In this document: one piece after another, positions 12,009-23,668 of the stretch | How the letters are laid out: each line of letters starts with the position of its first letter | Numbering within the stretch: position 1 is the stretch's first letter | Source: Gentiana macrophylla | Taxonomy: Eukaryota > Streptophyta > Magnoliopsida > Gentianales > Gentianaceae | Assembly: GCA_026214975.1 (NCBI GenBank) | Contig: CM047807.1 | Coordinates: forward strand, 64,955,824 to 65,019,823 | Length of the DNA: 64,000 bases | Direction: 5' to 3' | Notes under the pieces: generated by a model | Told to the model about the DNA's origin: nothing | What the model saw: the letters and a program-made list of their open reading frames with translations, nothing else | Database searches by the model: none | Program-made: the position numbers and the translations under genes

Positions 12009-15000
12009 TATGAACTTCCTGCCGATTCAAAGAACCATCTTGTTGAGGTAAGTGTAATTTATACTCATGAGAACTGAATCTCTCTGGAAGAGTCGTGTCT
12101 TCTTCCATTTACGATACTCGATTACTAATGTCTTGATTTTGTTAACGACATTTTCCATTTTACGTATATAAAGGTCCGTTAATTTTCAAATTGGGAAGCT
12201 TCATTGTAAATGCTTATGCTTTTAAGGTTTTATCAACTGTGGTGGTTGTGTGAAGGATGTGTAAATATGTTTGAATTCTTGCCTTTATCTTCTAGACAAG
12301 TTATGTCTATTTTGTGGAGGTTTAATATTAATATTTTGTATGAGACTTTTTATGACATTCTCGCCAATATAGCCACTTTTTACCTTTCTGTTGTTTTACT
12401 TGCTAAATGTATAGGTCAAGAAGTTTAGGCTTCATCATCCACAAAAGTGTATGGCTTATTTCATTTTCATGTAATTGTTTGACTTTTTTGTTTGGAAATC
12501 GATCCACATTTTAGGCATGTATGGTTCGTTCTATCTTTTAGACACACTATTACTATTGTATTTCCTTTTCTTGATTTAGTTTTACTTGCATTGCTGTTGT
12601 AATCCTCGGGCAGGTTGAAAATGTTAGCATCTTTTTTGTCACATGTGTACATTTTTGTTCTCTCATTTGAAGCAAATGCGACTAGAGCAGAGTCAAAAAA
12701 ATCCTTGGTATCTCATGTTATAATCTTTCATTCACTCTTTTTTTCCCTTAATAATCTTTAGAGTGGTATTCTCTCGTTCTATTAAAGCAGTTTTGACAGG
12801 GCAACAATTTTTCTGTTAATTAAAATGGTAGGAGAACAAGGTTTTCTCTTGGCTGAAGTTTTTGGCCGCGATGGGTGCGTCCCTTGGTAAAAGTTCTGCC
12901 AATACGCAGAGAAGTAGATGAATGCATTCACTTCCATATGCATACCTCAGGAACTCACGTCATTCGATCAAATATGGTTAGTTTCAGTTAGTGGTTTATT
13001 ATTGTTGTAATTATTCCAAATCAATCCCTTATTTTCTTCATTGCAATCATTTAAGCTCCTCTTTTAATATGCAAATAACCTCCACTTTTGAGGTAGATGA
13101 TTCTTACATTTACATTTGAACTTCGGACAAAAGTTTTGTTAACCGGTCATTATCTCCTTTCTACTTAACAAACGTAAGTTACAAAAATTCAGTATTTATT
13201 TAGTGTTGTCTATTAGATTAGTGCAAATGGGCAGCTCTTCTATCTTTCTCTTTTTGATGTTATATCATGTGTGTTTCTGTCTATCTTCAACTCTTTACTT
13301 ATGCTCTTATATCCTACTCTTCTGTGAGTGTAGAATGTAGAATTTTTGTAGCTGCTTTTCTCTGCCAGTGAATTAATCTTTTCATTTTGTTCTCGATATA
13401 TTTTCCTCGTCGTATAAGTTTTCTTGCATTTAAATGTTTAATTCACTTTGTTAAACTTCTCATGCAACAGTATTTATTTACTCAATTCTGGCTTGTGTAT
13501 GTGGTTGCGTGAATGTGTATCCTTCATTTTTGGTTTGCAGATAACAACTGATGAAGTTGTTGAGATGGAAAATCAATTGGTCCTTCAAGAAGACTTGTTG
13601 GTTAGCATCCTGCATCCACTTTTTCAATTTCCACTTTAGTGAGCTTTTTGATTAGAATTTTAAAGATCATTTTAAGTTGTAATTGGTGATTATTCTTTGT
13701 TGTGTACGTGCTTCTTGTTTATGTCTTGTGATTGAGTGGTCTTGTACATGTACATAAGGAGCTGGCTAGTTGGAATGTATACTTATGGCAAAAGCAGGTG
13801 CCTGGTAGGAAACAGTGGTTGAAGCGGTAAAATATTCATCCACACAACACATGCTTGTCCACATATGCTGGTTGGACATAAATGAACAATATTCTCATGT
13901 GGGGATCGGACTTGAATAGAGTCATGGATGGTCATAATTTTCTATTCGTTCATTTTTTGTTATTGTTCTGTATAACACTATAATAAATGATTTGTTATTT
14001 TTCATTTCCATGCAGTGCATGTGGCGACATTTATGTTGGCTCTAATTTTTGGAACTCATAAATTAAGATGTGATATATTGTTGAACATGGTATTTGTCAG
14101 TATCAGCATTTTCATATCATCGTATGGAGAGATTCACTTCAACATAGTAGGTACAATTTATCAGGTCACATGATTTTTTGCAGAAACTCTATGGTTGGTG
14201 TTAACACATGTGCTTCCCCAGAAGAAAGGATTAACACAGAATCCTATCACCAGCTTGTTTTATATTGCTCCTTGAAGGTATGATTTCACAATTATCATTA
14301 GGTTTTATTTCTAGCTATAAGAATTTGGTTAACAAGAATGCATTTTGAAGCAGCATCACTGAATACAAGAAAAATAAATTTAACGTTAAGTCAAAGCTGT
14401 TTAAAAAGTCTGCCGGGCTATGTTGGTTCTAGTTTGATAATGCTTAGTCATGTCTTCCATGTTCTAAGTTGAACCTGCTATCTTGTGAAATATGCTCAAC
14501 TAAGTGCCGGGTTGATTGACTGAGTGTATCGAGTCTTGTATGAGTTTCTATCTACTTAGTTCATTCAACTTTGCTTGTGTTTGTACTAGTTTATTAAGCA
14601 TATTTAAAGTATGTTCTTGCATATGATATGCCTAATTTTACCTTACTTTATGTCCAGGTTTTGCGCTTTGTCAAGATGATTTAAGTACTCTGTTTTGTGC
14701 CTTGTTGAATTCCTTAATCCGTGCTTGCATATTCTCTAGTTTTTTGAGTTTAAGTACATGTTTTGTTGTGATCCAGTAACCTTCCTGATAGAAGTTAATG
14801 GTATGTTTTGCTTAATTGACATGTTGCGCTATGTGAGCATGCAGCTTGGTCTCAGTTTGTATGCATGTCTCTGCTCAAGTCTTGTTTGGATCATGACTTG
14901 AATTTGTTTTTAGTCTCGATCTCAGTCCTGTTCTAAGCTACATGTTGTGTTGTGTTTGCCTAAGGTGGCATCAAGCTAAAGAGTCTCTTACTTTGTGTAC

Positions 15001-17114
15001 AGTCTTATTGCTTATGTTATTGGTTGTTCCTGTTTGTGTATGATGCTTAAGTGATTAAGTGTGTCCTGTTTGCTTATGATCTAAGCATGTTTTGTGCATT
15101 ATATCTTGCTTTGTATGCTTGTGTTTGAAGTTCATGTTGCACGACCTAATCAAGGTTGCATTAGATGAGTTTGTCATGTTAGTGTGAATGCTTATGCTTG
15201 ATCGCTTTGTTTGAATGAATAACATGAAATGTGAATGCTTGTGTTTTGATGTTTTCGGTTACATGTAGGATGGACTCTGGTTACATGATTTTCATTCTGT
15301 AGAATGTGTCGTCTTCATTGCTTATTTTTTTTCTGAGGGAACACCGTTTAGTTTGGGAAAATTATGATGTTTATGCTTATCTTGGCTACATCTCTTTAAG
15401 GCATAGTTATGCAATTCTTTTTGCTAGACCAGGAGGATTTCCTAGTTGTCATGTCATGTTACCACTTGCTCAGATCATTGAAAATAAAAATGTAAGCATC
15501 TTATGTCCTCGAAATTCTAGTAAAGTTGTTAAATTTACATCAAACTTTACGAGTCTTATCACGAATAGCTTCATGTGTTTTATTATGTTCTTGTTTTTCG
15601 AGGTTGTTTGTCTTGAAAGCCATGAATTCTCCCTTGACGACATATCTTATCACTCGATATGTACTTGATACACCTTTTTTTTCTCTTAAAGTGTCCATTC
15701 TTTTCCTCCGGGCTTTGATTCGGACTTGAGCTCGATAATGACTAACTGTATTTTTTCTTCTATTTTTGGCAGCATTGCAGTGGTATTGATCAAAATGCTA
15801 CAAGCTCATATGCTCAACTTGTTTTTGCTCCAATTCATGAATCTTATAGTGAAAATGCGTAAGTTCTGCCTTCTGGTTTTCAAGTTATACCATTGGAGCC
15901 TAAATCATTTCAGTATACGCTTCTGGTCTTCCTAATGATACGTATACAAATGAGTAGATATTACAACATATTTCTCGTATGTGAAATGGTGTATTCGAAT
16001 GACAATCAAGCTGTAGTATTCAAGATCCAACCTCTACCTTTATTCTTGGACGAGTTCCAAATGGTGCCAAGCTGTGTCAAGTGGTAAATTGGATGTCCAA
16101 CAGCCTTGCACAAGGCAATATCAAACTCCAATCAATGTTAAAACGGTTAGTTTCTTGTAATCAATTCGAATTCAGCTACAAACATGGTTTGTATTTTTAA
16201 GTTGATATTCTTGTAGTATTCTTGATCCAACCTCTGCCTCTATTCTTAAATGAGTTGCAAGTGGTGCCAAGTTGTGTCAAGTGATAAATTGGATGTCCAA
16301 CAGCCTTGCACAAACCTGTATATCAAACTCCAATCAATGTTAAAAGAGTTAGTTTCTTTTAATCAAATCGAATTCAGATCCAAAAACATGGTTTGTATAT
16401 TTAAGTTGATATTTTTCTGACGATGTGATTTTGGAGAGTGGCAAGAAAGAAGTACTTGCACAGCTGTATATGTTTTTCTAATACATTTTCTTGTTTGTCT
16501 GAAATACGAGTAGGTTAAGGTTTGGAAGAGCCCGACAACAAGATCAAAACCTTTTACTTCTTCTACTTAACCCGCCTCTTGACAAAGACCGTCTCCCTAC
16601 TTGGTATGTATATTGAGGCGAGGTTGATGTGATAAGATAGAGACTCCTACTGGTATGTATATTGCCATTCGTTCCACATTTCGGACATCTGTGCTTAAAT
16701 TTTTTTTAAATTTGTTAAGGTTTATCTTGCTATGGCAGCTGGTTACCTAGAAAAAGTGGAAGAACTCTGTACGCGTTACTGCCTTGAAGGTTTTATTAAT
16801 TTCAAAGGTAATATGATACTTGGCCATTTTGAACTAGGAATATATATTTTAATAATTGTTTGCACATCTCTTTTATTTGCTTAGTTATGGATATCAGGAC
16901 ATGTTTTGTAAAGTAGTGGTCTCTGCTGATTCATAACGTCCCCTCGTGATGATGCTTTTTTGCAGATACCGAGGCACATTCATTATCCAACAACTATGTA
17001 CGTCTTGATGAACTTGCCGTCGAGGACGTCGTATGGGTTGATGATAGCACTGTATTGTCTCACCGCCACAAAGAGATTGAGGAATGCAAGGTGGTGTTCT
17101 ACAATTCTTGTTAA
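12009..17114 (+). pseudogene. Multi-exon gene-like structure inside the CACTA element, function unrecognised
   Basis: Several short open blocks with good splice borders can be read. 12009-12047 encodes YELPADSKNHLVE and is followed by gtaagt. 13541-13600 (ITTDEVVEMENQLVLQEDLL) lies between ttgcag and gttagc. About 13759-13826 (ELASWNVYLWQK...) ends in phase 2. 14184-14277 starts in the matching phase and contains NSMVGVNTCASPEERINTES. 15773-15858 (HCSGIDQNATSSYAQL...) is followed by gtaagt. About 16719-16807 (AAGYLEKVEELCTRYCLEGF) and 16966-17114 join in phase through an Asp codon. The last block ends at TAA 17112-17114, overlapping AATAAA. No exon shows a transposase motif I know. It may be a captured host gene or a divergent TnpA-like gene; exons between 15858 and 16719 are uncertain. 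Confidence 0.5.
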
Positions 17115-18258
17115 TAAAGAAGAAATGATTATTGGGTTTGATATATTTACATGACTAGCTAGGACACTATTTCATATCAGATTAGCTAGGACTCTGTTTA
17201 AATTTGTTCAATCTGTTGTCAATGTAGCATATTCTATTTGGCAAGAACTCTTTTTATTTGTAAGATGTTTGTTGATGGAAAAATACTCTCATTGGATGTA
17301 TTTTAAGAAGAATGATGGACAGAATTAATGAGGGGCTCATTATTAGAAATGACGGTAAATTTCATCAATAAAATGTATATAATGAGGGGAAAACGACCCT
17401 ATAATGAGGAAAACTATTTTCATTAAATTTTGATTTTGTGATGCGCAAATGACCTTGTAGTGAGGCTATAAATTATCATTAAATCATGATTTAGTGTGGG
17501 GCGAATGGTAGAATAGTGATGGAATTTTCCATTGTTAAAAATGTTTTAGTGAGAGTACTATTCCTGTCATGAACTATATTTTAATGACACAAACTTACCA
17601 TCATTATTACTTTTACATAGAGAAGCAACAATGAAGGGCGGTGAGGGTAAATTTCCCTTCATTAAAAGTCTTTAATGACGGGAAATGGACATTTAATGAG
17701 AGGATTTACCCTCATTAAAACTCGATTTTCTTGTAGTGACATATCAAAAAAAAGTTAATTGAAAAGGTTTTTATTACAAATAAATTGGATTTATTTAATT
17801 TAAAAGCATTTTCTCCTCTCGGGTGTTCGTGGTTCGTGATCCGGTGGTTCGAGTTCAAGATTCGAAGTTCAAGACTCGAAGTTCAAGACTCGAAGATTAG
17901 ATTAAGTTTTTACTTTTCCTTAGAAAATAGGTTAGCCGGGGGTACCAACGATCCATCTCGGTGTTTATTTTTTCCGTTATTTTTTCATGTATGATCGAAA
18001 ATTGTATGATATAACCGGAAATTACCATGACATGCATCATATCATGATTCCACTCAAATGCATACATGTAGCTAGTTTATTTCAAAAATTAGGCATGTAT
18101 AACTTGTATAATTAGTTTAAAGGCTTATTTAATTAATATGTGGTAGTTAATAATAAGTAACTAATTATAAAAACCGAGGAACCGGGTTTTGTCAATCGTT
18201 ACGATTTTAGTGATGTATTCTCGGTGAATCCCACTTAGATAAATCGTTGAACTTTTTT

Positions 18259-18616
18259 GTGATGGCTTCTCAGTGCACCCACCTTAAACAGAAACGAGAT
18301 TACGCTTTGGTTGATAATTTGGAAATCGGAGAATCTTAGTACATGGGTTCGGAAATGGTCTAACCATGCTTGGGCGAGTTCAACAGAGCTTCGGCTCAAT
18401 CGACTCCCCTCCACGTGTGATGTATGTTACAGTAGTTCGACAACACTTAGCATAGCCGATAAGCCTTCGGGCTAAACGGGGCTTCTCTTGCCAGATTGAC
18501 CTGAACTATCATATATGTTCCAACGAATAAGACGGCGTAGGCTTGCCTACATAACCGACCCTGTTCGGAGTACTTTGATTTATTGTTTCTTATTGTCAAG
18601 GCCGAAACCGTAATTA
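18259..18616 (+). repeat. Block shared with LARD-1 interior (6637-6983 minus)
   Basis: This is the Copia-B copy of the shared block. It begins GTGATGGCTTCTCAGTG and ends GGCCGAAACCGTAATTA. Distinct landmarks common to both copies are CTCCACGTGTGATGTA, CTTAGCATAGCCGATAA and GTAGGCTTGCCTACATAACC. A frame opening at ATG 18262 is interrupted by stops. Confidence 0.8.
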
Positions 18617-19480
18617 GTAAACCCACCACTTTTTCAAATTATTGAGTGGTAGCGGGGAAGGCGACAACCAACCCCCCGGCCTCTACTATAGATGCAAGCA
18701 CGTGAGGGATGGGTGACGCCTCGAGCCGCTTTGACTCCGGCCCCCTGCGGGTGGTGTTCACCCCTCTCAAAATTCAAGGCTTGGTTTCCGAAAGGATAGG
18801 ATTTCGGGTACTCGTTGAGTCACTGACCGACCCTACGGTGGCACACTCGGGGCGTACTTTGAGATCTGATATAGTAGGTCACACTATTTATGGATATTTT
18901 CGAAATATCTAGGCTAGAAAAAAGGAAGGTAATCAATGATTAAAGACCGGGATGTCTGATTCCCGTGGGATGTTTGATTCTCAAAGTTTAATCATTGAGA
19001 GAGATTGTCTCAGTTTAATCATCACCTCTTTGACAGACCCTGCGGCGGCACTGAGGTGTGAGGTTAAATCCTTGGAATGGTAGGATAGACTTTAAACAAG
19101 TTTATTATTCCTAAAATAAAAATCTAGTAGTGAAATTTTAATTTTTGAATTTAAGTTTCTGTCAGGTTTATTTACAACTTTAATCTCTAGACTACTAAAC
19201 TGTTAGCAATAGGACTTCATTAAAAATGTGGAAAGTAACAAGTGTGTTGTAAATTATCAAACAATGCATTTATTTTTCCGGAAGAGATTTATTCTCTTGA
19301 GCCTTTAAATTTTAAGTGACATAGTATAGGTATGTCATTCGTGTTGAACGAGAGATGACCATATTTAGTTTACAAAAGATGATATAGGACTATTAGACAA
19401 ATTCATTTATTGAATTTTAAAAGTGTAATTACACAACAAATTTCTAAATTGAAAAAATTGGAAAATCATATACATAAGGC

Positions 19481-19847
19481 GTTGCTAGTTAGACGGTATT
19501 CGGAACTGATAAACTAGTAGGAGCCTTAGCCTTATGATTTGTTGTTTTTCTGAATCATTAGAAATGTGTAATGGACTGCACAAGATTTTTTCCATTCATT
19601 GGAAAAACAAGAATAAAGCGTTGCTAGTTAGACAGTATTTGGAACTGATAAACTAGTGGGAGCTTAGTTACGAGATTTTATAATCTTTGAAACATCATGA
19701 ACACAAAGATTGCTAGTTAGACAAAGATTTGGAATCGATAAACTAGTGGGAGCTTAGTTCTAGGTGATGTTCTAATCTTTGAAAAATCATAAATACAAAG
19801 TGTTGCTAGTTAGACGGTATTTGGAACCGATAAACTAGTGGGAGCTT
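19481..19847 (+). repeat. Four dispersed copies of a 46-bp motif
   Basis: Copies start at 19481, 19620, about 19710 and 19802. Each reads TTGCTAGTTAGAC, a variable 10-12 bp, GGAA(C/T)(T/C)GATAAACTAGT, then (G/A)GGAGC. Spacings are 139, 90 and 92 bp. Every copy ends in the AGTGGGAG-type purine motif that also forms the element's priming tract. Confidence 0.85.
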
Positions 19848-21613
19848 TGGTCTTTTGATTTGTCGATTAGAAAAATCGATAGTCCAAACAAGTAACACTG
19901 AACATCCCACAGTTCAAGAGTAGTGTCTACTCAAACGAACTGCTAGTTCAAGACTGTTTCCATCTAAGGAAAGTCGAGAATGGGAAAGAATGTTTATACG
20001 TGTTAGTCATCTAAACTAAGTAGTTTTAAGGCTAAACCGGAAAATTAATAAATTGAAAATTAGAGGATAAGGAAAGTGATTTCGGATCACTGACCAATGC
20101 ATCCTTGGCAATTTTCTCGAAAGCTAAAGTTCTTTGGAAGAACTAGGTAGCTTTGAATTAAACGATAAATAAAATAGACAACGGGTAGTTATTTCAGATA
20201 GACTAGTGGGAGTGATATAAGGAAATGAATCTCGGATTCAATTCTTGAGTATCACGTAAAATTCATTTTCTGTTTTGGTCGTTGGAACGAACGTATTCAT
20301 TTTCAATAGGATAATTTGTTTGTCTTATTGATGATAAATATAACATTCGTAGCACCAACCTAAGACTCCGACTTTTGTTTGATAAAGTCAGAACCACTAA
20401 GCATTGCTGAAAAGGTATTAGTAACGCATCTTAAAATATATAAACGCAAATGGTTTCCGTATTTCGATAAACGCTTCTTTCTATTATATTAATTAGTTCA
20501 TATTCCCTAAAGACGATCTCAAGACTGGCTTAGGGTGCTTCCTATCTCCCAGTCAAAGGAACACTATCTCAAATGAACAATGCCTAAGTTTCCTTTCAAT
20601 CGGGAAAGGGTAATAGATTTAATGAAGTTACATAGCCTGTTCATATCGACCTTCGGGGTCATATGAATGATACAAGCTAGTGGGAGCTTCTGAGTAGTGA
20701 CATATTGTCTGACAACTATTCAAGACTCCGGTAAGTTTATCCAAAATATTTGGAGGAAATCTCTGATTTCACCAGAGATAGAGTATTCCATACTCAGAAA
20801 TAGGCTATTGCGTAGTCTTCGGGACTGATGCTCGGCCTGTCTCCCAGTGAAATGTTTTCACTAAGGGATACACCACAAATTTGCCTTACATAGTTATTGA
20901 TGTGCTTTGATACGCTGCTGAACTCATTTAAGATATTGGTTGCAAAATAACGGTTTTATTGAAAAACCGAGAAGTCTACCTAAAGTATGCCTACGCTTTT
21001 GTGGATAAGGTGTGAATTCGGTTCACCCCACTTCCATAAATACAGACATTTAGCATTTAGTGCTTGAAGGTAGGACTGGAAATTTTGCGTACACGTTCAG
21101 GTCATGAAATATCTTAATGCATTGAGTAAAGGTTGGTTATAAAACTCGTAAAATCAGAGAATGACGGTTATACTGTCAAACTCGGTCTGATATAGTCTAT
21201 AAATAACAACCTTGGATCTTGAAGTATTTGTACTCAAGATGTTACTAACTGATTTGTTCAGTCCACATCCAACACCGGCAGTTGGTGATAACACTAATAA
21301 AAACTACTAAACTAGATCAAGATATCGATCCACCCCAACGTAGTGGGAGTATGGTTTGTCCATTACCTATTGCAGACCTTACGGTCTATAGGGTAGATTG
21401 ATGACCTATAGTCCTTCGTGGATCAGATAGGATCCTGATCATAGAGGTTGGTTTAAAAGCCATAACTCTATGAATGGAGTTTGATACTCCACCTCTGCAG
21501 AAACTCTTGTAGAACCACTGAGTATCGCACCCAGAGTGGGAGTAACTCGGAACTACATGGAGAAGAGTCGAATGAATAGGAAAGTTTAACTTTCACCACA
21601 AAGCTGAGTAATT

Positions 21614-21829
21614 TAGGGGTGATTCCCTAAAAGGTAGAGAGTTAACCAGACCGTGATCTCTCTTACCACTCAGTCTTGCTTGATTTTGTCAGAAAGCGGG
21701 AAATAGGGATGATTCCCTAAGACTTCCTTGCCGAACAACAGAATCTGAATTCATTCAGAACAGAAGGGTTTCAGCTAAGAACAAATAACAGATTCGTTAC
21801 AAAGCAAAAAAATAGGGGTGATTCCCTAA
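21614..21829 (+). repeat. Three copies of TAGGGGTGATTCCCTAA
   Basis: Copies at 21614-21630, 21704-21720 (one mismatch) and 21813-21829. The outer bases of the unit are self-complementary (TAGGG...CCCTA), so each could form a small hairpin. Role unknown. Confidence 0.85.
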
Positions 21830-22033
21830 GACCTTTTTGCGAGACTAACGGTATCTTAATTTATTCAGAAAGAACCTTTGGCAGGATGCCTACCATAGTT
21901 TATATCCTTTGAGGATAAAAGCAAACCTGTAGGTCATTTCAAAGCCATATATTTTAATATATGGACTTGACCAGAATGTTGATAAGTCTTTCGTAGTCTG
22001 GGCATCAATATTAGTAAAGTAGTATGTAGATTA

Positions 22034-23312
22034 GTGTTTGTGAATGGTAACATCTTTGAAAACAGATTGGAAACAACATGGGTGTGTTATCCAAGTCGAG
22101 TCTGACATGCCATCGGGATTCATTCTAAAGGATTTGATTAGCTCAAATCCGTGAGAATCGATCATTGGAAATCCCATCCATTCACCTGGTTAAGATATTC
22201 TTGCATTTATGTAGCATTCAACGATGTAGTCTACCCTACCTCTCAGGAATGATTATCTAAACCTGCAGCTGAACACTAAATGGGATGTTTAGTGAATCCT
22301 CAAGTCTCTTCGGGAGAATGAGGTATATTATGCTAGTATATTCAGGTGCAAACTAGAATATAAGTGATAACGCTGATTCTGACTTTATGTCGAATTAAGG
22401 AAGCTCGTTAAGTCGATCTCATCCTCAGTGTTGGCTCAACAGCATATTGAAATCGTACCACCGGATTAGATGGAAAAGCGAGGTTTCGATCCCAAAGATT
22501 GACTCAAGGCGACAACCTACCTGATCAGTGTACCAAGCCACATGGTGTTCAGTTTTAAGTATGCGCCGGGTCACTGACCTACCCTACGGCGGCATACTCC
22601 GGTCGTACTTGGAAACGTGAATTACTAAGATGCGCTTGGAGGGTATGAATCTTGGGGCTATGTCTCACTTGCTAGTGTTTGTGAATGGTAACACTGAAAC
22701 AGTTGGAAACAACATGGGTGTGTTATCTGAAGTCAGAGTCTGACATGCCATCGGGATTCATTCTAAAGGATTTGATTCGCTCAAATCCACGAGAATCGAT
22801 CATTGGTAATCCCATCCATTCACCTGGTTAAGATATTCTTGCATTTATGCAGCATTCAATGATGTAGTCTACCCTACCTCTCAGGAATGATTATCTAAAC
22901 CTGTAGATGAACACTAAATGGGATGTTTAGTGAATCCTTAAGTCTCTTCGGAAGAATGAGGTATATTATGCTAGTATATTCAGGTGCAAACTAGAATATA
23001 AGTGATAACGCTGATTCTGACTTTATGTCGAATTAAGGAAGCTCGTTAAGTCGATCTCATCCTCAGTGTTGGCTCAACAGCATATTGAAATCGTACCACC
23101 GGATTTGATGGAAAGGCAACGTTTCGATCCCAAAGATTGACTCAATCCGACAACCTACCTGATCAGTGTACCAAGCCACATGGTGTTCAGTTTTATGTAC
23201 GCGCCGGGTCACTGACCTACCCTACGGCGGCATACTCCAGTCGTACTTGGAAACGTGATTTACTAAGATGCGCTTGGAGGGTATGACTCTTGGGAATATG
23301 TCTCACTTGTTT
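22034..23312 (+). repeat. 641-bp tandem duplication
   Basis: 22034-22674 is repeated in direct orientation at 22675-23312. Both begin GTGTTTGTGAATGGTAACA and end near ATGTCTCACTTG. They differ at scattered positions and by a few short indels (for example ACATCTTTGAAAACAG against ACACTGAAACAG). No reading frame is shared. Confidence 0.9.
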
Positions 23313-23389
23313 TGAGCAAGTGGGAGAATGTTGTAGATATAGATATAAAGGGTGTGCTCTAAAACAATTAATCCACTTGTCTTTCATGC

Positions 23390-23400
23390 AAGTGGGAGAT
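23390..23400 (+). promoter_or_regulatory. Copia-B polypurine tract
   Basis: CAAGTGGGAGAT directly precedes the 3' LTR start TGTTAGG, the standard plus-strand primer position. A second similar tract, CAAGTGGGAGAATGTTG, lies 72 bp upstream at 23318. Confidence 0.8.
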
Positions 23401-23668
23401 TGTTAGGTGTAGTGCCCGAAAGACAATTATATAATTGTTTTAGGACAGAATTAATAATTCATCTTATTATATGCATGTATGCTTATAATTAAGACACTAC
23501 TGAAAACGGATTTTAAAGAGATGTTTTCTCTCAGCCGGCATCTTCATCTTCCTGATTTTGCTTGCCAAATCCTTATCGCTGTTGTGTTTTAGCTTTTGTA
23601 ATTTGCTTGATCGGTTTTTTTGTTACCTTTCTTTCTCTTCTCTGTTTTTTCAACTCCTGTTTTTAGCC

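Larger units (their letters stand above)
11400..17738 (+). mobile_element. CACTA (En/Spm-like) DNA transposon carrying a spliced gene-like structure
   Basis: The termini are CACTACAAGAAAA (11400) and its inverse TTTTCTTGTAGTG (17738), with a 3-bp duplication ACA at 11397-11399 and 17739-17741; both are hallmarks of the superfamily. Subterminal DNA on both sides is dense in short repeats of the type TAATGAG and TCATTAAA, the usual layout of transposase binding sites. No TnpD/TNP2-type transposase is recognisable in its 6.3 kb, so it is probably non-autonomous. It inserted in Copia-B after that element's leader. Confidence 0.93.
17742..23400 (+). mobile_element. Copia-B interior, non-coding and rich in internal repeats
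   Basis: From the CACTA element to the 3' LTR no gag-pol motif can be read in any frame. Visible structure: GTTCAAGACTCGAA repeated about three times (about 17850-17892), the block shared with LARD-1 (18259-18616), a 46-bp repeat (19481-19847), a 17-bp repeat (21614-21829), a unit around GTCACTGACC(G/T)ACCCTACGG (18819, 22570, 23209) and a 641-bp tandem duplication. Many copies of AGTGGGAG are scattered through it. Confidence 0.8.

Noticed and set aside
15306..15668. 120-codon plus frame in the CACTA element
   Set aside because: It has no splice signals in phase with neighbouring blocks and the text is T-rich. It is probably an intron of the gene-like structure.
18700..18912. Arg/Gly-rich 67-codon frame resembling ribosomal RNA-like GC-rich text
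   Set aside because: No rRNA conserved segment matches. It includes the repeat unit also found at 22570 and 23209, so it belongs to the Copia-B interior.
19481..19847. CRISPR-like spaced repeats
   Set aside because: Only four imperfect copies with unequal spacing, in a plant retrotransposon. No array structure.
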